NCBI RefSeq assembly: GCF_024714475.1
Contig: NZ_JAMZMI010000002.1
Coordinates: 496,001-560,000, forward strand
DNA from: Marinoscillum sp. MHG1-6
Lineage (GTDB): Bacteria > Bacteroidota > Bacteroidia > Cytophagales > Cyclobacteriaceae
Direction: 5' to 3'
DNA length: 64,000 nt
Both the position numbers and the translations under genes were made by a program. The notes below the pieces were generated by a model that was not told the DNA's origin, searched no databases, and saw only the letters and a program-made list of their open reading frames with translations. How positions within the stretch are numbered: the stretch's first letter is position 1; every line of letters starts with the position of its first letter. Shown here in pieces: positions 44,568 through 53,689 of the stretch.

Positions 44568-45119
44568 ATGAGAATTTTAACTACCGTCTTATCGTTATGC
44601 ATTCTCCTTGGCCTGATGAGCTGCGGGGAAGAGGGTGTTGGCTTTAACATTGGGAAAGAAATCCCTGTTGAATTTCCCGTCCAACTTTCAGGGATCAATG
44701 ACCCCAAATTACCCTTTGTGAATGTTAATCCTCCTGCATACACAGTTTCTGATACCTATAATCTCTCAGAGGTAACCGGGGATGCTGCCGAATCTGTGGT
44801 TCTGAAAAAAATCAGCTACGAGGTTTCTAACGTTGATGCTGGCGAAGCTTATCAAATGGATGAAGTGTCTGTTACCATCAGAGATCAAACTACGGCATCA
44901 GACATTGGTACATTCTTTATTTTTCTAAATGAACCATTGGCTAATAAGTCATATACTCAAATTGACTCAACAGCTATTTCCTATACTGCCTTGGAGCAGG
45001 CACTTCTAGAAGAGCATACACTGGAGGTAAGCTCTACATTTGACTTCCAGGAACTTGGAGGAAGCGTAGACTTCGATTTTACCTTCTATTTTGATGTAAT
45101 AGCCAAAGTAAGAGACTAA
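44568..45119 (+). CDS. Envelope lipoprotein of unknown function
   Basis: A 183-residue protein with a type II signal (MRILTTVLSLCILLGLMSC; lipobox LMSC, Cys at 19). The mature part is acidic, rich in beta-forming and Ser/Thr residues and without enzyme motifs. It lies 26 bases before an outer-membrane DUF6588-type gene in the same direction, so it may be an accessory lipoprotein of that product. Family not recognised. Confidence 0.7.
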   Translation: MRILTTVLSLCILLGLMSCGEEGVGFNIGKEIPVEFPVQLSGINDPKLPFVNVNPPAYTVSDTYNLSEVTGDAAESVVLKKISYEVSNVDAGEAYQMDEVSVTIRDQTTASDIGTFFIFLNEPLANKSYTQIDSTAISYTALEQALLEEHTLEVSSTFDFQELGGSVDFDFTFYFDVIAKVRD

Positions 45120-45145
45120 TCTCCAACCACCTAAATTCTGAAGAA

Positions 45146-46174
45146 ATGAAAAAACTATTTATAGCCATACTCATCAGTGCCATCGCAGGCACCACAGCAA
45201 ATGCCCAGTTGGAAATTGACAACTTACTTGAAGGGGGTATTGAAAATGCAAACGTACTTGTAGGAGGATACCTGGATCCGGCTTTTGCTGGTCTGGGGTA
45301 TGCACTTAACGCCGGATGGTACAATACGGCAAGACCACATAAATTATTGGGAATTGATTTCACTTTCGGCGTTAACATGGCCATGGTCCCAAATAGTGCC
45401 AAATTTTTCAAAGTAGCCGAAACAGCTACCATGACTATTGGCAATCCGGAAAATCCGAATTCTCCACTCTATGGTAACAATAAGGTTCCGACTATGTTTG
45501 GCCCTAATCTTAGCGCAGATGATATTCCCTATCTGGAGTTTAACCAGGGAACGCCGGAGATCAGCGATGACGTCCGAATTACGGCTCCAACAGGGATGGG
45601 AATTGATGAGGAGCTACCGTTCCTTGCTGTTCCGGCACCATTCGCTCAAGTGGGTATTGGTCTGATCAAAAATACTGAAATCAAGATGAGATTGCCGATT
45701 AAGGTAAATACTGGTGATGCCTCATTTAGCATGTTTGGTTTAGGAGTGATGCATGATGTGAAACAATGGATTCCAGGTATTAAAAACCTTCCATTCGATC
45801 TATCAGGGTTCTTTGGGTTTAACAAATTAGCCGCTTCAGTTGTCGTTGACGAGGACCTGGGGCAGGAAGCTAATTTTGAAGTGGGTGGCACTACACTTCA
45901 GGGAGTAATTTCTAAAAAGTTGGCAGTTCTTACTGTCTACAGTGGTCTGGGTTTCACTACCTCCAAAACCACTTTCAAATTGAAGGGAGACTATTCCAAC
46001 GTACTTCCCGCAGGTGAGTCATCCATTGATCCTATTAATCTTACCAGCAACAATGGTGGTGCTAAATTCAATGTTGGTGCTAGACTGAAGCTCTTGATTT
46101 TGACGCTTCATGCAGAGTACTCATTTCAACAATACAATACCTTCACAGCTGGTGTTGGTCTGAGCATTAGATAA
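45146..46174 (+). CDS. DUF6588-like outer-membrane protein
   Basis: A 342-residue protein with signal peptide (1-20, ending ANAQ). The N-terminal region (LEGGIENANVLVGGYLDPAFAGLGYALNAGWYNTARPHK) is the opening of the Bacteroidota DUF6588 family. The rest alternates polar and hydrophobic residues and ends in a strand with a C-terminal aromatic-poor IR, compatible with a beta-barrel. Function unknown. It is paired with the lipoprotein gene upstream and followed by a terminator. Confidence 0.75.
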   Translation: MKKLFIAILISAIAGTTANAQLEIDNLLEGGIENANVLVGGYLDPAFAGLGYALNAGWYNTARPHKLLGIDFTFGVNMAMVPNSAKFFKVAETATMTIGNPENPNSPLYGNNKVPTMFGPNLSADDIPYLEFNQGTPEISDDVRITAPTGMGIDEELPFLAVPAPFAQVGIGLIKNTEIKMRLPIKVNTGDASFSMFGLGVMHDVKQWIPGIKNLPFDLSGFFGFNKLAASVVVDEDLGQEANFEVGGTTLQGVISKKLAVLTVYSGLGFTTSKTTFKLKGDYSNVLPAGESSIDPINLTSNNGGAKFNVGARLKLLILTLHAEYSFQQYNTFTAGVGLSIR

Positions 46175-46197
46175 AATATTTTACGCAATATATTTAG

Positions 46198-46222
46198 AAG
46201 CCCCTTATTGGGGCTTTTTTTT
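46198..46222 (+). terminator. Terminator after the DUF6588-like gene
   Basis: AAGCCCC (46198-46204) pairs with GGGGCTT (46210-46216) around TTATT, followed by a run of T to 46222. Confidence 0.92.
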
Positions 46223-46245
46223 GTGGTTGTTAATTCCAAATCTGC

Positions 46246-48159
46246 TTGAATAAGAAAATACTTGGTTTGATCCTGTTATTCCTTGCTGTTAGCTCGTCCT
46301 GGGCTCAGACGGATACAATCTATATTCGAAAGGATCAAATACTTATTCTTGAAGATAGCATCATCGCCCCCTCAAGCGACACCATCTTTGTTTGCCATCC
46401 CCATACCAGGTTTAAACTACGCAGAAACCCCTACGCAACCTCAGAAGAGTTTTACAGCAAGATCAAAGAGAAGGCCAGCGGAAATAAAGTCGCCCACAAA
46501 CTGAGCAAGCTCTTTTTAACAGAGCCGGATAAGCCTACTCAGGATCTGGCCGAAACAGGAAAGTCAAGCCATGAGGTCTTTGCCCCGTATGAAGGTAAAT
46601 TTATCCGAAGTATCGAATTCAAACATGTGGATGTACTCGAGGGCAGCGTGCTGGATACAGGCAGAACAGCATCCTCAAATATTGCCATCATTGCAAATAA
46701 GTACCATTCACATTCACGCGATTGGGTAGTGAAAAGTAATCTAAGCTTTACTGAAGGTGAGCCAATTGACCCATATACCCTCTCTGATAATGAAAGACTT
46801 ATCAGAAGACTGCTCTATATCGAAGACGCGAAAATATATATCACAGAAATCGCAGATTCAGAGTTGGTAGATGTGATTATCGTAATCAAAGATCGGTTTG
46901 CCTGGGGTTTCAGAGGCCGATACAGCACTGACAACCAGCTTGAGTTGGAAGCTTATAATCGGTCAGTAGGTGGATTAGGAAGATATGCTTCTTTGAGTTA
47001 CTACCATCATAATAATTATGCGCCTCACAACGGATACAACTTTCAAATCGGAGGACAGAACTCACTAAAGGCGATCACCAGTTGGAGTATCAATAGATCC
47101 GACTATTGGGATCGGAAAGACTTTGGTATTCAGGCTCAAAAGAACTTTGTCACTCCCAGAGTCCGGTATGGTGGCGGTTTCGAATATCGAATGATTAGTG
47201 ACACTACCATCTCTCTCGATGGAGATGTAGAAGAGGGTGATTTCTATAGGATGGACTTTCGTGATATCTGGTTCGGAAGAGCCTTCCAACTCAAAACCGG
47301 TGGAGAAAGAAAGAATATTACCCTTTCAGCAAGAATTCGCGACAATCATTTTTACAATCAACCTCAGGTCACGTCCGACTCCAATGAAATCTACTACAAT
47401 CGAACGCTTGTTTTAGGTCAAATAGCTTACACCAAGCAGAAATTCATTAAATCATCCTATGTTGTGGGGTTTGGTATCTCTGAGGATATACCCATTGGAT
47501 ATCGCGCCTCCTTCCTATACGGTAAGGATTTCAACCAATTTTATACCCAGAACTACTTCGGTGTTGACTATTACTTTTCAAGATTTTTCAATCATCTGGG
47601 ATACTTTCTGGTTAGTCAGCAATTTGGTGGTTTTGCAGAGGACGCCTTCAAAACGGGAGTAATCGGATGCAAAGTCTCCTACTTTTCACCGCTCTGGGGA
47701 TGGTCAGGCTATAAAAACAGGAATTACTTTAACCTTGGCTATACCAATGGAATCCGGCAACCCATGGCTCGCAGTCTGAATCTGGGAAGTAGAATACGAG
47801 ACATCAATGGAGATGGTATTTATGGTGAAAATGCCTTTTACATGAAGCTGGAATCCTCTTGGTACACGCCATGGTACTTCTATGGCTTTAGGTTTGCCCC
47901 GTTTTTATATACCAGCTACAGCAAAATCAAGGATAACCGAACCGTCACCTCCATAGTTGAAAACTATTTTCAATCCGTCGGACTTGGTATTAGAATGAAA
48001 AATGAAAGTTTGGTATTTAACACCTTTGAAATAAGAGCAACCAGATTCTGGTCTCAAAATGCGAATATTGATAATTTCTTAATTAACATATCGGTTTCAA
48101 CACCGATCACTTTTGAAAATATCTTTAGCTACAAGCCTCGCCTTATTCCGTACGAATAG
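46246..48159 (+). CDS. Omp85-like outer-membrane protein with one POTRA domain
   Basis: A 637-residue protein starting at TTG (the only start that keeps the basic NKK before the signal helix), with signal cleavage near SWAQ (about 21). Residues about 120-215 look like a POTRA domain (FIRSIEFKHVDV, SFTEGEPIDPYTLSDNERLIRRLLYIEDAKIYI). The rest is a long beta-barrel with many aromatic-ended strands. It is shorter than BamA and has a single POTRA, so it may be a TamA/patatin-associated-type barrel. Specific role unknown. Confidence 0.75.
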   Translation: MNKKILGLILLFLAVSSSWAQTDTIYIRKDQILILEDSIIAPSSDTIFVCHPHTRFKLRRNPYATSEEFYSKIKEKASGNKVAHKLSKLFLTEPDKPTQDLAETGKSSHEVFAPYEGKFIRSIEFKHVDVLEGSVLDTGRTASSNIAIIANKYHSHSRDWVVKSNLSFTEGEPIDPYTLSDNERLIRRLLYIEDAKIYITEIADSELVDVIIVIKDRFAWGFRGRYSTDNQLELEAYNRSVGGLGRYASLSYYHHNNYAPHNGYNFQIGGQNSLKAITSWSINRSDYWDRKDFGIQAQKNFVTPRVRYGGGFEYRMISDTTISLDGDVEEGDFYRMDFRDIWFGRAFQLKTGGERKNITLSARIRDNHFYNQPQVTSDSNEIYYNRTLVLGQIAYTKQKFIKSSYVVGFGISEDIPIGYRASFLYGKDFNQFYTQNYFGVDYYFSRFFNHLGYFLVSQQFGGFAEDAFKTGVIGCKVSYFSPLWGWSGYKNRNYFNLGYTNGIRQPMARSLNLGSRIRDINGDGIYGENAFYMKLESSWYTPWYFYGFRFAPFLYTSYSKIKDNRTVTSIVENYFQSVGLGIRMKNESLVFNTFEIRATRFWSQNANIDNFLINISVSTPITFENIFSYKPRLIPYE

Positions 48160-48173
48160 GGGCAAAAAAGAAA

Positions 48174-48193
48174 AGTCCCGATTGATCGGGACT
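48174..48193 (+). terminator. Hairpin after the Omp85-like gene
   Basis: An 8-bp perfect stem AGTCCCGA/TCGGGACT with a TTGA loop, 14 bases after the stop. The T-tract on the plus strand is weak (CTTCAAATT), while the minus strand is T-rich. Confidence 0.55.
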
Positions 48194-48286
48194 CTTCAAA
48201 TTGTCAAACAGGTGTATGAATTAATTTGTGTTATGCATAGGTGTATACGAGCTAGAAAAAAAAGGTAACCCCCTAATTGAAAAAAA

Positions 48287-48757
48287 ATGATAAAAATTTT
48301 ATTCGTTTGTCTCGGAAACATTTGTAGGTCCCCTTTGGCAGAAGCAATATGCAATGCTAAAATCAAAGAGTACGGGCTGGAATCTTCACTTCTGACCGAT
48401 TCTGCAGGCACATCAACCTACCATATTGGAGAGGATCCGGACCCCAGAAGTATTGAGGTTGCGCGGGCTCATCATACCCCTATTTCTCATAAAGGAAGGC
48501 AGGTAAGCTCATCTGATAAGCATGAATTTCAATACATTATGGCTATGGACCGGTCAAACTTCCAGAATATTGTAAGCATGCTTGGAGAACAGCCGGAGGG
48601 GTTATATCTCATGCGTGATTTCGATCCTGAGTCAAGGGGTGCGGAAGTGCCTGACCCGTACTATGGTGGGCAACAGGGTTTTGAAGATGTATACCAAATG
48701 CTTGACCGGTCTTGTGAAGAACTAATTGATTTTATTCGGGAAAAACACAACATTTAA
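48287..48757 (+). CDS. Low-molecular-weight protein-tyrosine-phosphatase family protein
   Basis: A 156-residue phosphatase with the P-loop CLGNICRS (C8, C13, R14) near the N-terminus and the general acid D123 in VPDPYYGG. Its stop overlaps the start of the fructosamine-kinase gene by one base (TAATG). In other organisms LMW-PTP homologues next to ketosamine kinases act on ribulosamine 5-phosphates rather than phosphotyrosine, so a protein-deglycation role is plausible here. True substrate not decidable from sequence. Confidence 0.92.
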   Translation: MIKILFVCLGNICRSPLAEAICNAKIKEYGLESSLLTDSAGTSTYHIGEDPDPRSIEVARAHHTPISHKGRQVSSSDKHEFQYIMAMDRSNFQNIVSMLGEQPEGLYLMRDFDPESRGAEVPDPYYGGQQGFEDVYQMLDRSCEELIDFIREKHNI

Positions 48758-49635
48758 TGTTCGGCTCGTCAAACATTGATTTTTTTGAAAATGCTTTGGA
48801 GCAAACATTCGGAAGAGTGGTTAAGGTTAATCGCTCACAGGCCCTTAGTGGTGGGGATATCAATCTGGCCGCTAAACTGGAGACAACAGAAGGCACCTTC
48901 TGTATAAAATGGCAGGACAATAGTTTTGAAGAAATGTTTGCCAAAGAATCCTCAGGATTGGCACTACTTAAAAATACAAAGACCATAGGTGTTCCTGAAG
49001 TCTTCGGTTATGGCCGTACAAATGGCAAAGATTACCTGATCCTGGAGTTTATTGAAAGGTCAGCACCCATTTCGAAATATTGGGAAGATTTTGGCCACTC
49101 ACTGGCGGCCCTGCATCGGGTTTCTGATTCGACATTCGGACTGAACCATGATAACTATATCGGGAGCCTACCGCAGTACAACGATCAGGATATAAATTGG
49201 ACGGAATTCTTCATCAAAAATCGTCTGACTCCTCAGGTTCAAATGGGGGTGAGTAATGGAGCTATTTCCCATACAACCGAAGAGCTATTCGAAACGCTTT
49301 ACTCTAAACTTCAGGATCTGCTACCTGATGAGCCTCCATCTCTCATCCATGGTGATCTCTGGAGTGGCAACTTCATGACGGGTCCGGATGGTAAAGCCTG
49401 GATATATGACCCCGCCACTTACTTTGCACATCGAGAAATGGATCTTGCATTTACCCGGTTATTTGGAGGATTTGATCGTAAATTTTATGAAGCATATCAT
49501 GCAGCCTTCCCTCTGCTTTCCGGGTGGGTAGATCGAATGGATTTATATCAGTTGTACCCATTACTGGTCCATGTGAACCTTTTCGGTGGCGGTTACATCC
49601 ATAGTGTCAATAGTATCCTACGACGATTCGTTTAG
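48757..49635 (+). CDS. Fructosamine/ketosamine-3-kinase family protein
   Basis: A 292-residue kinase of the FN3K family. The catalytic loop HGDLWSGN is at 198-205 and the metal-binding region is YDPATYFAHREMDLAF. The N-terminal SGGDINLAAKL and the ATP-binding lysine in FCIKWQ are typical. Bacterial members phosphorylate ribulosamines or erythrulosamines on proteins, which destabilises the adduct and repairs glycation. Translation is coupled to the phosphatase. The last 18 bases overlap the convergent aspartokinase gene. Confidence 0.92.
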   Translation: MFGSSNIDFFENALEQTFGRVVKVNRSQALSGGDINLAAKLETTEGTFCIKWQDNSFEEMFAKESSGLALLKNTKTIGVPEVFGYGRTNGKDYLILEFIERSAPISKYWEDFGHSLAALHRVSDSTFGLNHDNYIGSLPQYNDQDINWTEFFIKNRLTPQVQMGVSNGAISHTTEELFETLYSKLQDLLPDEPPSLIHGDLWSGNFMTGPDGKAWIYDPATYFAHREMDLAFTRLFGGFDRKFYEAYHAAFPLLSGWVDRMDLYQLYPLLVHVNLFGGGYIHSVNSILRRFV

Positions 49636-50859
49636 TCGATAGACTACCTGATAGTTCATTCGGGTTTGCTCTTCTATGATCTTTTCAGCGTTGTCAGGAA
49701 TCACTGAGAATGAATACTGATCGTAATTCTTAATCGTAAGCAGCCAAAGCCCTTCGTTATAAAGTACATGAAAAATTGGCGAAAGGGCATCAATTAACTG
49801 CGCTTCTTTCCTTTCATCCTGATCCATACATACTGTGAAAGTCAATGCTGAATTGTGCATCAGGTTTGCCTTAATGTGAAGCTTACTCAGCGTGGCCAAA
49901 ATCTGGCTCATTTTAAGCTCATCCATAAAACTATTGTCTTTTACCCTAATGGTAAAAAGCATCTGACTCTGCTTAAAAACAAAGCAAGGGATGGTCGCAA
50001 CTTTCTTATCTTCTGAAATCTCGGTGCCATCTGTTTCGGGATTCAGAAACGACCGGACATATAGTGGAATCCCCTTTTGAGCTAAAGGATAAATGGTCTT
50101 GGGATGTATCACCTTTGCACCATAATATGTCATCTCTATTACTTCCTGGTAGGAGATATGATCAAACTTCAGGGCATTGGGCAATACCTTAGGGTCAGCT
50201 GTTAAAAGGCCGGGCACATCCTTCCATACTGTTAAACTTGTAGCATCCAGGCTATGCGCGAAAATAGCCGCTGAAAAATCTGAGCCTTCACGACCTAAAG
50301 TGGTAGTTCGTCCGGATGGCTCACTCCCGATAAACCCTTGAGTGACAACTACCGATGATTTGTTCAAGGATTTTGTAAAACGCTCCTTTATCAAGGTCGT
50401 GGTTATATCCCAATCTACTTCGGCCTCTGAAAATCTGGTATCCGTTTTTATCAAATCCCGGGCATCCAACCAGACTGCTCCCAGGCATGCTGCAATGATT
50501 ATTGTTGAAAATAGCTCCCCATAAGAAATGATCCTATCAGAAAATTCCAATTCGTTGGTGGGTGGAGCTTTGATATCATTGAAAAAATCTTGCTTAGTCT
50601 CAATAAATTTTTTCGGAATCTCTCCTAAAAGACCTCGACAAGTTTCTTCATGCCTATTTAGCAACTCCAACACTTGATCATCAATGGGTTCACCGCTAAG
50701 TATCTGATCTGCAATCGTTTGCAATTCATTAGTGGTTTTACCCATTGCCGAGACCACTATAACGAGCTGAGATTGGGCTTGCGATTCAACGATTTCCCTC
50801 ATGTTTTGGATGCTTTCAGCATCCTTTACAGAGGCTCCTCCGAACTTGAAAACTTCCAT
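49618..50859 (-). CDS. Aspartate kinase, monofunctional
   Basis: A 413-residue aspartokinase. The opening KFGGASVKD replaces the usual KFGGTSVG; Ala for Thr is seen in several Bacteroidota homologues. The catalytic domain runs to about 285 (TTTLGREGSDFSAA for nucleotide binding, VWKDVPGLLTADP). The last ~120 residues are a divergent regulatory part with weak ACT similarity. With ThrA this gives the cell two aspartokinases. This one probably serves lysine/diaminopimelate or methionine and is feedback-regulated differently. Divergent from fbp; no lysine genes adjoin. Confidence 0.9.
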   Translation of the reverse strand: MEVFKFGGASVKDAESIQNMREIVESQAQSQLVIVVSAMGKTTNELQTIADQILSGEPIDDQVLELLNRHEETCRGLLGEIPKKFIETKQDFFNDIKAPPTNELEFSDRIISYGELFSTIIIAACLGAVWLDARDLIKTDTRFSEAEVDWDITTTLIKERFTKSLNKSSVVVTQGFIGSEPSGRTTTLGREGSDFSAAIFAHSLDATSLTVWKDVPGLLTADPKVLPNALKFDHISYQEVIEMTYYGAKVIHPKTIYPLAQKGIPLYVRSFLNPETDGTEISEDKKVATIPCFVFKQSQMLFTIRVKDNSFMDELKMSQILATLSKLHIKANLMHNSALTFTVCMDQDERKEAQLIDALSPIFHVLYNEGLWLLTIKNYDQYSFSVIPDNAEKIIEEQTRMNYQVVYRLNESS

Positions 50860-50918
50860 ACAGAGGCTAAATAACCAATATTTCTTCTAATTTTACTGCC
50901 ATTACACAACTAAATCAC

Positions 50919-51932
50919 ATGAACAACCCGAGTAACTTAGGTCTACCCATTGGAACTACATTGGATAGATTCATCAAAAAAAAACAGGATGAATTCGAAT
51001 ATGCAACCGGTGAATTATCCCAACTTCTTAGGGACATAGGTCTTGCAGGAAAAATCATCAATAGAGAAGTCAACAAATCGGGGTTACTCGATATCGGTGG
51101 GGCCTACGGATCAAAAAATGTTCAGGGTGAGGATCAGCAGAAACTGGATGTGATTGCCAATATACGGTTTACACGCGCATTGCATAATGGCGGGCAAGTT
51201 TGCGCAATCGTTAGCGAAGAAGATGAAGAGGTCATCAAGCTGAATACTAATGGAAAATATGTGGTGTGCATGGACCCCTTGGACGGTTCGTCAAACATTG
51301 ACGTAAATGTGTCCATTGGAACCATTTTCTCCGTTTACAGGCGCCTCTCCCCTTTGGGGGCTGAAGTTACACAGGAAGACTTGCTTCAGCCCGGCACGGA
51401 GCAGGTAGCAGCCGGTTATATTCTCTATGGATCATCCACTATGCTTGTGTATACTACCGGCCATGGTGTAAACGGCTTCACACTTGAGCCATCACTAGGT
51501 GAATTCGTGCTTTCTCATGCCAACATGACTTACCCTACGGATGGAAAAATCTACTCCATCAACGAGGGGAGTTGGAATGAATTTGACCAGGAATTAAGAG
51601 ATTACATCACATGGTGCAAGGACAATAATCTCACAGCACGGTATATAGGGTCCCTTGTAGCGGACTTTCACCGCAATATGCTCAAGGGCGGTATCTACAT
51701 CTACCCATCCACAACAAAAGTACCTGAAGGTAAACTGAGATTGTTATATGAGTGTAACTCTCTGGCATTCATTGCAGAGCAGGCAGGAGGAGTTGCAACA
51801 GATGGACAACAAAGGGTTTTGGAGATTCAGCCAAAAGCATTCCATCAGCGGTCGCCATTGTATATTGGTTCAAAAAATATGGTGAAAAAAGCCTCGGAAT
51901 TTGTGGCTAAGGAATCGAAAGAAATGTCATAA
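50919..51932 (+). CDS. fbp: Fructose-1,6-bisphosphatase, class I
   Basis: A 337-residue class I FBPase. The metal and phosphate signature [24 protein letters not shown] (shown here in pieces by its core [10 protein letters not shown]) is clear. [22 protein letters not shown]-type substrate residues follow, with core [18 protein letters not shown] binds metal. It catalyses the key gluconeogenic step. Single gene, 59 bases from the divergent aspartokinase start. Full length for the family. Confidence 0.95.
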   Translation: MNNPSNLGLPIGTTLDRFIKKKQDEFEYATGELSQLLRDIGLAGKIINREVNKSGLLDIGGAYGSKNVQGEDQQKLDVIANIRFTRALHNGGQVCAIVSEEDEEVIKLNTNGKYVVCMDPLDGSSNIDVNVSIGTIFSVYRRLSPLGAEVTQEDLLQPGTEQVAAGYILYGSSTMLVYTTGHGVNGFTLEPSLGEFVLSHANMTYPTDGKIYSINEGSWNEFDQELRDYITWCKDNNLTARYIGSLVADFHRNMLKGGIYIYPSTTKVPEGKLRLLYECNSLAFIAEQAGGVATDGQQRVLEIQPKAFHQRSPLYIGSKNMVKKASEFVAKESKEMS

Positions 51933-51967
51933 AAAAAGCCCCACAATCTAGATCTAGAGAGCAGGGC
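51931..51967 (-). terminator. Possible terminator of the engB-side minus-strand genes
   Basis: On the minus strand GCCCTG pairs with TGGGGC (two wobble pairs) around a loop holding the palindrome TCTAGATCTAGA, then seven T. It lies 88 bases after the stop at 52055 and touches the fbp stop. Confidence 0.35.
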
Positions 51968-52054
51968 CAATTCACCGCTATCACAAATATAGATAAGTCC
52001 TTTTAAATTACAATATCTCTAAAAATTAATTTGAGAATCCCGAATTCAGAAAGG

Positions 52055-52366
52055 TTAGCTAGAGTACCTTATTCGGGTAATGGCCTTTTCCCTGAATCTG
52101 GTTATTATGGCCTCTGTCAGGTCATAAGAAATAAGCTCTGGATCGCTATGCGTTAATATTTCCTTGACCTTGATCTCGGGCACATCTATTCTGTACAGGA
52201 TATTCAAAAGCCCGGAAAAATCACGGTTCAACAATTGTTTCACCTCAGCGTGAACCAGATCAAACAGTTTCTTGAAATCTTTGATTTGTGCAGTTTCAGA
52301 TACATTTAGCTCAAAATGACCTTGAATGAGCTGCACACTTGAGACCAAAAGTCGCTCTTCATTCAT
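52055..52366 (-). CDS. Conserved hypothetical protein (103 aa)
   Basis: A 103-residue soluble, mainly helical protein with no signal peptide or recognisable motif. It lies 114 bases downstream of the DUF5606 gene on the same strand. Small proteins of this shape are found near engB in other Bacteroidota, but I cannot name the family. The gap 52367-52480 shows nothing further. Confidence 0.55.
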   Translation of the reverse strand: MNEERLLVSSVQLIQGHFELNVSETAQIKDFKKLFDLVHAEVKQLLNRDFSGLLNILYRIDVPEIKVKEILTHSDPELISYDLTEAIITRFREKAITRIRYSS

Positions 52367-52480
52367 TTCCAGTGAATTAAATTAAGAATCGCCAGGATCA
52401 CTCAGGGACTCTCATTTGTTTCGCCCACTTCGTAGACGTATGTATAATCGAGAAAGATTGAGCTTAAAGCTGACGTGATG

Positions 52481-52909
52481 TTAGGCCTTGGACTTTTTCT
52501 CATCCTCTTTCTTCCCTTCAAAAATCTCTGGGCAGGTTTGAGCCAGCAAGTTGTACCAGGTCACCAATTTCTTGATATCAGAAACATAGACACGATCCTC
52601 ATCGTATTCCGGAAGGATGAATTTGAGGAATGATTTGAGCTCATCAGGAGCAGAACTTGATGACAAATCAGTATCACCATTGAATTCCGCATGAATTTTC
52701 CCCATTACCTCTTTCAAAGGACGAGCACCTTCTTCATCGGTGGTATAAATTGAAATATCAGAAAGGATGGATACCTTCCCTTGTCCGGAAACAACCATCT
52801 TTTTTTTGGCTTCGTCCAGCGTCTCAAGAATTACGCCTGACCTGGTAGGTGATACCAATCTAAACAATCCTCCCTTTCCAGAGATTGAAGCTATTTCACT
52901 AAAATCCAT
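52481..52909 (-). CDS. DUF5606 domain protein
   Basis: A 142-residue protein. The first ~70 residues (FSEIASISGKGGLFRLVSPTRSGVILETLD) form a small beta domain characteristic of the Bacteroidota family DUF5606. The middle is helical and a Lys/Glu-rich tail ends the chain. Function unknown; probably cytoplasmic. It lies 54 bases after engB, likely in one transcript. Confidence 0.85.
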   Translation of the reverse strand: MDFSEIASISGKGGLFRLVSPTRSGVILETLDEAKKKMVVSGQGKVSILSDISIYTTDEEGARPLKEVMGKIHAEFNGDTDLSSSSAPDELKSFLKFILPEYDEDRVYVSDIKKLVTWYNLLAQTCPEIFEGKKEDEKKSKA

Positions 52910-52963
52910 ATGTTTTTCGTTTACGGGGCAAATGTAATTCGACTCAGTGCAACATGCCTGATG

Positions 52964-53572
52964 TCATTGGTTTTTTATATCCAAATTGACCGACCGAATG
53001 AAATTGATTACCTCATCTTTCCCTGCCCCTGTGACCGTTGAGGTAGCAAAACTAACTGGAAGTTCCTCCCACTGAGTTTTCAATGCCCGCTTGAATTTCG
53101 CTATCCCGGATTGGATTTTATTGTGTCCCTCTTTGTCCGTTTTAGTGAAAATCAGACCGATCGGCACCCCGATCTCCCCCAAATATTGAATAAACTCCAG
53201 GTCATTCTTTTGCGGATCAATCCGAGAATCAATCAATACAAAAACACAAGCCAAATTTTCCCTGGTTTCGAAATAATCCCTGATCATGGATTTCCATTTG
53301 GACTGCTCTGTTTTACTCACCTTTGCCCAACCATATCCCGGCAAATCCACCAAAAACCAATCATCATCAATCAAAAAATGGTTGATCAACTTCGTTTTCC
53401 CGGGTTTAGAGGAAACTTTGGCTAGCTTGCCACGATTGGTAAGCAGATTGATGAGGGAGGACTTGCCCACATTGGACCTCCCAATAAAAGCATACTCAGG
53501 CCTATCGGGCTCAGGACACTCTTTTACTTTACTACTACTCTTTACAAAAACAGCTGATTTTATTGGTTTCAT
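52964..53572 (-). CDS. engB: Ribosome biogenesis GTP-binding protein EngB (YihA/YsxC)
   Basis: A 202-residue TrmE-Era-type GTPase. The P-loop GRSNVGKSS is at 31-39, G2 lies around KPGKTKLINHF, G3 is DLPGYG and G4 is FTKTD. It supports 50S subunit assembly. Length is that of YsxC. It is divergent from ubiE, with a 117-base gap to the likely ubiE start. It is the first of three minus-strand genes. Confidence 0.96.
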   Translation of the reverse strand: MKPIKSAVFVKSSSKVKECPEPDRPEYAFIGRSNVGKSSLINLLTNRGKLAKVSSKPGKTKLINHFLIDDDWFLVDLPGYGWAKVSKTEQSKWKSMIRDYFETRENLACVFVLIDSRIDPQKNDLEFIQYLGEIGVPIGLIFTKTDKEGHNKIQSGIAKFKRALKTQWEELPVSFATSTVTGAGKDEVINFIRSVNLDIKNQ

Positions 53573-53689
53573 ATACCTGTAATGATTGAGTGCTACTTAC
53601 ACATTGATAATCAAACACTCACGCTCTGATCAATAATTTCTAACAATCATCAAAAACGCGGGGTTAAACACTTAATATTGCACTCGATT

